Origin: Chitinophagales bacterium
GTDB lineage: Bacteria > Bacteroidota > Bacteroidia > Chitinophagales > BACL12
Direction: 5' to 3'
Length of the DNA stretch: 64,000 nucleotides
Assembly: GCA_020636645.1 (NCBI GenBank)
Contig: JACJXO010000009.1
Span: 23,793 to 87,792, forward strand
In this document: one piece after another, positions 7,976 through 15,542 of the stretch
Layout of the letters: the number at the start of each line of letters is the position of its first letter
Numbering within the stretch: the stretch's first letter is position 1
Translations under genes and position numbers: made by a program
The notes under the pieces: generated by a model
What the model was told of the DNA's origin: nothing
What the model saw: only the letters and a program-made list of their open reading frames with translations
Database searches by the model: none

Positions 7976-8916
7976 ATACCGGCGAAGTATTTGATCAGAT
8001 AGAAGTAAAAAGGAGCAGTGATCAGGATGCTATCCAGCCGGTCCATGGCACCTCCATGTCCGGGTATGAGATCATCAGTATCCTTCAGTCGCAGATCTCT
8101 TTTGATGGCAGAAATGATCGAATCACCCAGGAAGCCCGTAAGCCCGACCACGAAGCCGGTGATGCAAGCCTGCCACCAGAGTAACGGGGTAAGAAAGGAC
8201 AGGATCATTCCCAGGCAGGAAGTGGTCAGGATACCTCCCACAAATCCCTCCCAGGTCTTGTTGGGGCTCACATACGGAAGGATCTTGTGCTTGCCCAGCA
8301 GCTTGCCCCAGGTGAACTGAAACACATCATTGAAAGCGGTCAGCATGATGAGAAAGATCAGCAATCCACCGGCACCTGCCGGATGTGGTTGTACCGGCAA
8401 TCTGTACAGCAGCACCATATGACTGGGCATATAGGCGGTCAGCATGAGGATGGCCGGGATGATGGACATGGACCTGCCTATCTGGTTCATACGCCCGTTC
8501 AGGACCAGCAGCACAGGTATGACGATGAACATAGCCATCGGGATGAAATACAGGAACTGTTCAAAATAGAAATGCCAGGCCAGGAAGTACTGGACCGGAA
8601 TGGCCAGATAGGCAGCGAATATCCCGGCTCTGTCGGCACCCCGCAACTGCCCGATGCTGAACATCTCCCGCATAGCCACGAATGAAATGTAGGCAATGAG
8701 CAGGGCACCCATCCACGGCGGACCTGCAATGACCACTGCCACACCAATGGCAATTCGCCACCAGGACCAGACACGCAGGTGGATCTCTTTCAGTAACGAG
8801 GTATCGCGGCGTTGTCTGAGCAGGTAGATGATGGCAGAGCAGCTGAGCAGCACCCCAAAGATGACAGCCAGTATCCAGAGGATCTCTTCAGGAATAGAAT
8901 GGCCGGCAATGGTCAT
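7972..8916 (-). CDS. Phosphatidate cytidylyltransferase-like protein (CdsA/YnbB family)
   Basis: Makes CDP-diacylglycerol or a similar CDP-lipid from phosphatidate and CTP. The start at 8916 was chosen because it overlaps the upstream stop by 4 bp (ATGA) and begins just before the first membrane helix; the longer reading frame up to 8994 would add 26 polar residues inside the upstream gene. The resulting 314-residue protein has about eight membrane helices and near residues 269-296 the CDP-diglyceride synthase signature S-x-x-K-R-D-x-x-x-K-D with PGHGGxxDRxDS. From memory it is closer to E. coli YnbB than to CdsA (LRVWSWWRI... and IAGPPWM segments), which would mark a specialised enzyme. Confidence 0.87.
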   Translation of the reverse strand: MTIAGHSIPEEILWILAVIFGVLLSCSAIIYLLRQRRDTSLLKEIHLRVWSWWRIAIGVAVVIAGPPWMGALLIAYISFVAMREMFSIGQLRGADRAGIFAAYLAIPVQYFLAWHFYFEQFLYFIPMAMFIVIPVLLVLNGRMNQIGRSMSIIPAILMLTAYMPSHMVLLYRLPVQPHPAGAGGLLIFLIMLTAFNDVFQFTWGKLLGKHKILPYVSPNKTWEGFVGGILTTSCLGMILSFLTPLLWWQACITGFVVGLTGFLGDSIISAIKRDLRLKDTDDLIPGHGGAMDRLDSILITAPFYFYLIKYFAGI

Positions 8917-9509
8917 TTGATCCCTTTTTGAAGGCGATTGATCGTGCTCCAGATCAGTAGTATGCCCATGGCGCAGAACAGGTAAACGATCCATCCGGAA
9001 ATGGAAGGGAAAAAGAAATAGATCAGGCAGAAAAATCCGATCATCAGCGCCCTGTCGCTCTTGCCCATGGGGCCGTCATACCTTCTAGTTCCGCTGATAT
9101 TTCCCGCAAGCACTCCGGCAAATTCGTTCAGCATGGCCAGCAGGGCAATGACAGATGTCAGCCACAGGTTGTTGCCGGGTATCAGGGCCATCGGCAGGAT
9201 GATACAGGCATCTGACAATACATCACCAAGTTCGTTAAGAACCTGGCCGGTCTTTGACTGCATCTCATAGGTAGTAGCCATCATCCCATCCAATGCATTC
9301 AATGCCATCCGTATGAAATAGCCGATAGGTACTACCAATATCCAGGCAAAGTGTCTTGTGTGTAACCAGATGGAAAATCCCATGAAAGCAGACAACAGGA
9401 TGGCCAGCAGGGTCAGCTGATTCGGGGTCATACCCATGCTTCGCAAACCTCGCATCAATGGGGTCAGCAAGCGTTGAAAGGCGGGTTTCAACTGATACAC
9501 AGAAGGCAT
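8913..9509 (-). CDS. CDP-alcohol phosphatidyltransferase family protein, YnbA-like
   Basis: The first gene of the lipid operon: 198 residues with about five or six membrane helices. The family swaps CMP on a CDP-lipid for an alcohol head group. The motif D-x2-DG-x2-AR-x8-G-x3-D-x3-D is recognisable with exact spacing at 71-96, but the first Asp is Asn71, the Arg is Thr79 and the third Asp is Asn92; Asp74, Gly75, Gly88 and Asp96 remain. From memory, E. coli YnbA shares the two Asn (NALDG and LNETGD), so they may mark a subfamily; the Thr is further divergence. N-terminal residues YQLKPAFQRLL also look YnbA-like. The head group is unknown. Confidence 0.8.
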   Translation of the reverse strand: MPSVYQLKPAFQRLLTPLMRGLRSMGMTPNQLTLLAILLSAFMGFSIWLHTRHFAWILVVPIGYFIRMALNALDGMMATTYEMQSKTGQVLNELGDVLSDACIILPMALIPGNNLWLTSVIALLAMLNEFAGVLAGNISGTRRYDGPMGKSDRALMIGFFCLIYFFFPSISGWIVYLFCAMGILLIWSTINRLQKGIK

Positions 9510-9590
9510 TTATGGATCATTTCAGGTTTGCGAACTGAACTAAAGTACATATTAAGCCCACTCTCTGCAAGGACTACCGGGTGCATAAAA

Positions 9591-9615
9591 AAAGAGCTGC
9601 ATTTCACAGCTCTTT
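9591..9615 (-). terminator. Rho-independent terminator after the DUF1761-like gene
   Basis: A perfect 9-bp stem (AAAGAGCTG at 9591-9599, CAGCTCTTT at 9607-9615) with a 7-nt loop. On the minus strand it is followed by a run of T (complement of 9584-9591). It lies 21 bp beyond the stop of the gene ending at 9636 and upstream of the lipid operon, separating the two transcripts. Confidence 0.8.
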
Positions 9616-9635
9616 CAGTATTCATTTCATCGATC

Positions 9636-10061
9636 TCATTTCCAAAGTATCAGAATGGTTGCTACCACCAGCAAAGATGCCAGATGGTATCCTGTGTTGA
9701 TGAAGAACAGTTTCCAGGATTTCTTTTCCCATACGGTGCCACCCAGCTCGCCGGGCAGGTAAAAACCAAGCCAGGTAAAAATGGCTGAATTCAGGATATT
9801 GCCGGTGGCCGACATGTTCTCCATATCAGGTACAAAGCTCCAGGCTGCTATGTTGTGGGCGAAAACATATGCCATCAGGAAGTTGCCGATGACCATGAAC
9901 AGCAGACCCCGCATCATGTCAGATGATTTGGGCTTCTCGTTCGGGTCATGGCCCATTTCTTTTCCCCAGGCTTTTCCAAAAATGGGCGTGTACCAGAGGA
10001 AACCAAGAATGAAGTTGGCTACAACGGCCACCAATACGGCCATAAAGTTGATCTCTAACAT
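9636..10061 (-). CDS. DUF1761-like four-helix membrane protein
   Basis: 141 residues from the chosen ATG at 10061 (MLEINFMAVLVAVVANF). A start at 10106 would add 15 residues without helping the first helix. Four hydrophobic helices are visible, about 7-27, 55-75, 88-108 and 118-140. The pattern FILGFLWYTPIFGKAWGKEMG early in the protein is typical of DUF1761 proteins, whose function is not known. A strong terminator follows it, so it is a monocistronic unit. Confidence 0.8.
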   Translation of the reverse strand: MLEINFMAVLVAVVANFILGFLWYTPIFGKAWGKEMGHDPNEKPKSSDMMRGLLFMVIGNFLMAYVFAHNIAAWSFVPDMENMSATGNILNSAIFTWLGFYLPGELGGTVWEKKSWKLFFINTGYHLASLLVVATILILWK

Positions 10062-10204
10062 AGTGGTTGGTTTTTGGGTAATAAAGTATTGAAAGTACAC
10101 ATTCATATGTACTTTATCATCAGCGAATTGTTAAGAATTGTTGAGGTTTTTAAATTCGACAGGATATCAGCTCAGGGGACCTGAAAAGGCCACTTATTAA
10201 GCTA

Positions 10205-11014
10205 TTAATGCTGTTTGACGGGCAAATATTCGAACCAGCCACACCTGAATTCTGCGGATCGGCCTGTATGCAGCTGATTCAGGTCAACATCCGGGTACAA
10301 CACATGGAAGGGGCATGGCTCAAATGGCGGGTCAAAATCTGCCTGTACCGAATGTGACTTATCTGCTGTGGTCATCTCATCATGTAACAAAGCGAAATAC
10401 TGTTTCCCATCGATCTTATAACGCAATTCATACACCGGGTAGATCTTGTCAAACAGATATTCGAAATACCTGCCGGGTATCCGGATCTCATTCCATCCTT
10501 CCTGAATGACCGTCCTGCTGATCTCGGTCTTATCAAGCCAGACATGAAAGGTGATATCAGTTGCAGCCAGTATCACCTGCCGGTCAACACCAGCATATAT
10601 TTGCAGTGTGTCTGTCCGGTCTTCCGGTATCTTTTCGTTTGTCTCAGCATTGAACCATACGGAATACAAAGGTTGTGGTATCTGAAGTTTCACCGGTCGC
10701 CCGGCAAGACAGCTGCTCGCTTCGCAACGTTCCAGTATGATGGAATCTCCTTCTATGCGATAGCTCAAAGTGTCTGTTGTGATCCTGCTGTGGTATTGCC
10801 CGTCTCCCAGCATTTCAAGCTGACCCGGGTAGGTGATCGAATAACACACCTGGTGGTCATTCAGAAAAGTCAGTCCCATACCGGGCATCTGCCAGTAGGT
10901 GGTGCAGGGATGCAGGGTGTATTTCCTGCCACTCAGGTTTGGTTGCTGGGCCAGAGAAGAAAACGTACAACCGGATAGCAGGGAGAGTGCCAGAATAATG
11001 GAAAGTGCTTTCAT
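10205..11014 (-). CDS. Hypothetical lipoprotein, 269 aa
   Basis: The start at 11014 gives MKALSIILALSLLSGCTF, a clean lipoprotein signal with lipobox LSGC; the in-frame ATG at 11056 would put 14 polar residues in front of it. The mature part is beta-rich with several cysteine pairs and no family I recognise. Segments such as GDSIILERCEASSC and the C-terminal FRCGWFEYLP suggest a disulfide-stabilised periplasmic domain. It precedes the TonB receptor gene on the same strand in position but is transcribed after it: the receptor gene lies upstream, 67 bp away, so cotranscription is possible. Confidence 0.65.
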   Translation of the reverse strand: MKALSIILALSLLSGCTFSSLAQQPNLSGRKYTLHPCTTYWQMPGMGLTFLNDHQVCYSITYPGQLEMLGDGQYHSRITTDTLSYRIEGDSIILERCEASSCLAGRPVKLQIPQPLYSVWFNAETNEKIPEDRTDTLQIYAGVDRQVILAATDITFHVWLDKTEISRTVIQEGWNEIRIPGRYFEYLFDKIYPVYELRYKIDGKQYFALLHDEMTTADKSHSVQADFDPPFEPCPFHVLYPDVDLNQLHTGRSAEFRCGWFEYLPVKQH

Positions 11015-11081
11015 GGGATCATAAATATCGGCAAATAACATGCCGACCTGCAGCATAAATTTGTCAGGTTGGGATCATTAT

Positions 11082-13907
11082 TCAAAACCCAATACTCAAC
11101 CCTGCCATGAAATGCCGTTGCTCAAAATACCTGGCAGGATTATCAGGCGGACTGCCATAACTTCTCGGGTCTCGCGGATCGAGATAGGAGGGATCCCGCC
11201 ACTCGCTGGGCACCGGATCGCCCACTTCCCAGGCACGACCGGTAACAGGATTCACAATGGCGGTATTATTGGTATTGAGCAGGTTGGTCACTTCAAAGGT
11301 AAATGCCATCGTCATGCTTTTGACCGTCCACCACTTGCGGAAATTCATGTTGATCCAAAAGGCTCCTTCGCCCAACTCTGAAAAGCGCAGTTCCGGGTCA
11401 CTTTCTATCTCATAGATGGGTCTTCCACTCACGGGTTCATAACCTTCCAGCGTATATGGTGTATATCTCCGGCCTGTCCGGTAAATGGCTTCCGTATAAA
11501 GACTCATCTGGTTCAGCCATTTTTTTCCGAACAATCCGCTGGTGTCATTCTGTGAAAAGATGGCATATATTTTCGCATCGATGGGACTATCCCATGCAAG
11601 CGGGGTCTCCACACTGGTTACACTGTTACCTGTGGCCAGGATGTCTTTCAACACATCGCTGGCGCTGCTGCTCTGTCCTGTTGCCCGTGTATAGCTCAGG
11701 CTAAGATTTCCGGTGAACCATTTCCCTGCACGTTTGATATAGGATACTTCAATTCCCCTTACCCTGGCATAGTCGCTGTTGATTCGGATGGTGCGGCTTA
11801 CTTCCCGACCGGTTACGTCTTCAATGAGTATGGTACTCGAGGTGATGAAGTCATACTTGTCTTTCCAGAAGGCGGTCACGTTCAGTGCATCATTGCTGGT
11901 GATCTGACTCTTCACACCCAGTTCATAGCTGATGTCCACCTCCGGGTTCAGGTCCGGATTGCCGATAAATCCCAGGGTACTCCTGTCGGCATAGTAGGGA
12001 TCCAGTCCGGTATAAATGAAACTCGGGTGGGGCATGACGGTACTGTGTCCGTAGTTGAAGAACAACACCTGGTTTTCCCTGACGGGGAAGCTGGCGCTGA
12101 ACTTGGGAAGCAGACGCATCTTGAACCGACGATCACCCAGTCCATAACTGTCAGCATAATAGGCTTCGCGGATGGCATCAGCAATGGGTGCATCGGGGTT
12201 GGCGACGGCTTCATCGACGAACTTACCGGGCATCCAGTATTCCAGTCGAAGTCCAGCTTCTGCTATCAGTCCGAGGTATTTCAGTTTATCACTGATGAAC
12301 AGGCTTCCCATCAGCGGATTGACCTTCCACACATCACTCAGATCGCCCAGCCGGTAACTCTGGGTGAACTCACCGTTCGCCAGTTGTATCGGTGCGCCGA
12401 TCCAGGGACGGGTGATGTCTATCCACTGCATCTCCTGCGGTTTGATCTCGCCTCCAAAGTATAATCTGTTGCGGGTATCCTTGCTGTACACAGAGCCGGC
12501 TGCTTTGACGGTATATTCGATCACATAATGATCATGCCAAAGGGTAGCGATACCGTCGTTGTTACTCAGACCAGGACCAGGCTGTACAAAGACCACTTCA
12601 TCGTCGGGATTGAAAATGGTTACAGGATATTCCACGATACTGCCCGGGTCGAATTCGGTGTCCACCACCTCCGGTCGCCAGTCGCGGCCATTGGCATCTG
12701 CTCTCAGTTTGACATACAATCGGGAGAAGGTCAGGTTGTAGCTGAAGGTATTGCTGACCGTATGGAACCAGCGCAGACTCTCCAGGTTGGTGTCGTGGGT
12801 ATAAGTGTTGGCATTGTCCGGCTGAAGATCGAAATAGAACTGGTAACCGGGATTGAAAGTGATATCATTCCCTGTGATGCGCAGCATGTTGTAGTCCTGG
12901 TTGATGGTGATGGACTTCAGGTAGGTGAAGGCCAGTCGTTGCCTCGGATTGATATTGTAGTTCAGCTTGAGCATTCCTGCCCAGCGATTGTCCTGATAGG
13001 GACTCCAGCGGGTGTCGGGATAGAGCGAACTGACCACCTGGTCTGCCGGATTCTGTATATAGGTATCACTGAAGTTCAGTCGCAGGGTAGAGTAGTAGGT
13101 CAGTTTCTTTTTGAAGGCAAGCGGACCACCCAGGCCGAGTTCCATGACCTGTTGTTCCCAGTTGGAACGGGTATCTGCATTGAAACCGAAATTATCCCGC
13201 TTGTAGGTCGCATTGAATTCAAACTGGTCTTCTCCGGAACGGGTAGTGGTATTGACCACACCTGCAGTGGCATTACCGTACTCCACACCGGCGCCACCGG
13301 TTGTAACGTCCACCTTTTCAATGGCATTGCTACCTATATCAATACCGAATCCTGTGCCTGCAAGCGGGTCTCGGGCAGACACATCGTCGATATAGAATCC
13401 TGTTTCGTAGTTGCGGCCTCCTCTGATGTGAATGCCATCGGATGACTGAACCACGCCTGTCTGTGTGTTGAGCAGATTCTGGATCTGGCGGGTGGGTGCC
13501 ATCTCGATCTGTTCCTTGTTCATAGAGGATCCCGTGCTGGCATCTTCCACATCCACCAGGGGTTTTTCGCCGATGATGACCACCGCATCTTCGAAAATGA
13601 CAGAGGTGGAATTAAGTGTTACATCCAGTTTCTTCTTTTCGCCTGCTGCGAATTTCTGTCCGGTGAACAGCAGCTGCTCATAGCCTATAAAGGAGATCTG
13701 GATATTGTATTCGCCGGCGGGGATGCCATCTATGGAATACTTGCCGTCAAAATCAGTGGCCGCACCAAAGTTGGTACCTGTCAGAATGATGTTGACACCG
13801 GGTAGTAATTCACCAGTTTCGCTATCACTGATCACACCAGACAGACTTGCTGTTTGTGCCCACAGGGATACAGGCAGCAGGAGGGCGATCAGGAGGCGGC
13901 ATCTCAT
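11082..13907 (-). CDS. TonB-dependent receptor with carboxypeptidase-regulatory-like domain
   Basis: 941 residues from the ATG at 13907, chosen because MRCRLLIALLLPVSLWAQ is a proper signal peptide; the longer frame from 14009 adds 34 residues without one. After the signal comes a carboxypeptidase-regulatory-like beta-sandwich (SLSGVISDSETGELLPGVNI, residues about 20-105), the plug domain (about 115-230, with GIHIRGGRNYETGFYIDD), then a 22-strand barrel. The receptor imports an unknown ligand across the outer membrane using TonB energy. No SusD partner is next to it, so it is not a classical SusCD pair. The downstream lipoprotein gene could be an accessory (inference). Confidence 0.88.
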   Translation of the reverse strand: MRCRLLIALLLPVSLWAQTASLSGVISDSETGELLPGVNIILTGTNFGAATDFDGKYSIDGIPAGEYNIQISFIGYEQLLFTGQKFAAGEKKKLDVTLNSTSVIFEDAVVIIGEKPLVDVEDASTGSSMNKEQIEMAPTRQIQNLLNTQTGVVQSSDGIHIRGGRNYETGFYIDDVSARDPLAGTGFGIDIGSNAIEKVDVTTGGAGVEYGNATAGVVNTTTRSGEDQFEFNATYKRDNFGFNADTRSNWEQQVMELGLGGPLAFKKKLTYYSTLRLNFSDTYIQNPADQVVSSLYPDTRWSPYQDNRWAGMLKLNYNINPRQRLAFTYLKSITINQDYNMLRITGNDITFNPGYQFYFDLQPDNANTYTHDTNLESLRWFHTVSNTFSYNLTFSRLYVKLRADANGRDWRPEVVDTEFDPGSIVEYPVTIFNPDDEVVFVQPGPGLSNNDGIATLWHDHYVIEYTVKAAGSVYSKDTRNRLYFGGEIKPQEMQWIDITRPWIGAPIQLANGEFTQSYRLGDLSDVWKVNPLMGSLFISDKLKYLGLIAEAGLRLEYWMPGKFVDEAVANPDAPIADAIREAYYADSYGLGDRRFKMRLLPKFSASFPVRENQVLFFNYGHSTVMPHPSFIYTGLDPYYADRSTLGFIGNPDLNPEVDISYELGVKSQITSNDALNVTAFWKDKYDFITSSTILIEDVTGREVSRTIRINSDYARVRGIEVSYIKRAGKWFTGNLSLSYTRATGQSSSASDVLKDILATGNSVTSVETPLAWDSPIDAKIYAIFSQNDTSGLFGKKWLNQMSLYTEAIYRTGRRYTPYTLEGYEPVSGRPIYEIESDPELRFSELGEGAFWINMNFRKWWTVKSMTMAFTFEVTNLLNTNNTAIVNPVTGRAWEVGDPVPSEWRDPSYLDPRDPRSYGSPPDNPARYFEQRHFMAGLSIGF

Positions 13908-14018
13908 CCCCGCAAATTTGCTGATAAAATGGGAATGAAACGGCCCGGATTGTCCACCTGCAGAAAAGAAAAAGGAATAGTTCACACTAATCCTTTTCTG
14001 TATTAACAATGGCTTGAT

Positions 14019-15392
14019 CTATTCGAAATTGGCATGCTCACCCTGGTCCACTTTTTCGTGGTACATCTGTTCGAGCTCCTGTTCAAAAAAGAAGGTATCG
14101 CCAAATGCAGGTTTCAGGTCATTCATCCATTTCGCATTCGGGTCATATTTGGCAAAGAAAGGTCTGGCCACCCAGTCGGGATTGCGACCCTGTATCATGC
14201 GCAGGGTGATCACTTTTTCCATTTTTCCGTTCAGGGGCATCTCATTCACTCCGAGCACCTGCACCTTTCCGGGCGTACAGCTCATGCTGGGACCACGCAC
14301 TGTTCTGCAAACACCGCTTACCTGTTGGTAGGCCTTTCTGAAGATATGCCAGGCATCCACTATGGGCACTTCAAAATAGCGTTGTGCGCCGGTATCGCGG
14401 GCGATGAACATGTAATAGGGGATCATATTCATGTTCACCTGCTTGCGCCACATCTCTGCCCAGATATCGGGGTCGGCATTGATGTTGTTGAGCAGGGGCG
14501 ACTGGGTGCGTATCTGGGCACCGGTGGCACGGATCCTTTCCACTGCACGGGCCACTGCTTCGGTCTGCAGTTCCTGGGGATGGTTGAAGTGTGCCATGAA
14601 AGCCAGGTTGATACCCTTCTGCACGATGCGTTCGAACAGATCGATGAATTGATCGGCATCCTTATCGGTCAGAAACTTATAGGGCCAGTATGCCAGTGAT
14701 TTCGTGCCTATGCGGATGGTCTGAATATTCGTCTTGTTGGTATCTGCCAGTATGGGTTCGATGAAACTGCTGAAGACCTTGTAGCTCATCACCATCGGAT
14801 CACCTCCGGTAAAAAGCAGGTCGGTGGCTTCCTGGTGTTCTTCCAGGTACTGGATGAGCAGTTCCGTTTCCCGCATGGCGAATTTCAGCTCATCCATGCC
14901 AACGAATTGCGGCCATCGAAAACAGAAGGTGCAGTAAGAATGGCAGGTTTGTCCGCTGCTGGGGAAGAACAACACCGTTTGCCTGTACTTGTGCTGGATA
15001 CCGGTCAGTTTGATATCGTCCAGCATAGGTACATTAAGTTCCATCTGTCCTGCCGGGTGCGGGTTCAGCTCCAGTCGGATCTCATTGGCCACCGCCTTGA
15101 GCTCCTGCTTGTCGGATGTTTTCCGCATGGCAGCAGCCATCTTATCAAAATGCGTTTTGCTCAGCATATCCTTCTGCGGGAAGGTGAGGCGGAACATGGC
15201 ATCATGGCGGTAATCGGTCCAGTCGATGAGTTCATCGATGACGTAGTTGTTAACCTTGAAGGGCAGCACATGTCCTACCACTTCGATGTCGAATAATTCT
15301 TCTTCCGAAAGCAGTTTCATTTCAGGAATGGACCTGAAATTATGCAGGGAATAGGCTTTGTAGTTGATCTCGGGCATCACTTCCATACGCAA
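14019..15392 (-). CDS. KamA-family radical SAM protein (lysine 2,3-aminomutase-like)
   Basis: 457 residues with the radical SAM cluster motif C150-x3-C154-x2-C157 (QTCHSYCTFCFRW), a glycine-rich FTGGDPM segment at 195-200 for SAM binding, and a late Lys376 in SCTPGKVQVLG where KamA proteins hold their PLP lysine. The family moves an amino group from C2 to C3 of lysine or glutamate, for example for beta-amino-acid osmolytes or lysine fermentation. No acetyltransferase (AblB) or other lysine-degradation genes are adjacent, so the substrate stays open. The start could also be the Met at residue 3 or 6. It stands alone between a receptor gene and a T9SS protein gene. Confidence 0.85.
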   Translation of the reverse strand: MRMEVMPEINYKAYSLHNFRSIPEMKLLSEEELFDIEVVGHVLPFKVNNYVIDELIDWTDYRHDAMFRLTFPQKDMLSKTHFDKMAAAMRKTSDKQELKAVANEIRLELNPHPAGQMELNVPMLDDIKLTGIQHKYRQTVLFFPSSGQTCHSYCTFCFRWPQFVGMDELKFAMRETELLIQYLEEHQEATDLLFTGGDPMVMSYKVFSSFIEPILADTNKTNIQTIRIGTKSLAYWPYKFLTDKDADQFIDLFERIVQKGINLAFMAHFNHPQELQTEAVARAVERIRATGAQIRTQSPLLNNINADPDIWAEMWRKQVNMNMIPYYMFIARDTGAQRYFEVPIVDAWHIFRKAYQQVSGVCRTVRGPSMSCTPGKVQVLGVNEMPLNGKMEKVITLRMIQGRNPDWVARPFFAKYDPNAKWMNDLKPAFGDTFFFEQELEQMYHEKVDQGEHANFE

Positions 15393-15542
15393 CAGTTTAA
15401 GTAAAACAATGGGGCAGCTGTTGGGCTCGAAAGTGTATGTATCGCAGGTGCGAGTAAGAACGGCCCGGTTTCAGCGGCAAGCAAATGTACGAAAAACAGG
15501 CCAGATTTGCAATGGCACTATATGCAATAAGATAGGTGAATA

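Noticed and set aside
12528..13445. 305-codon plus-strand frame opposite the TonB receptor
   Set aside because: Antisense shadow of a long gene with clear domains; the product has low-quality composition and no start signals.
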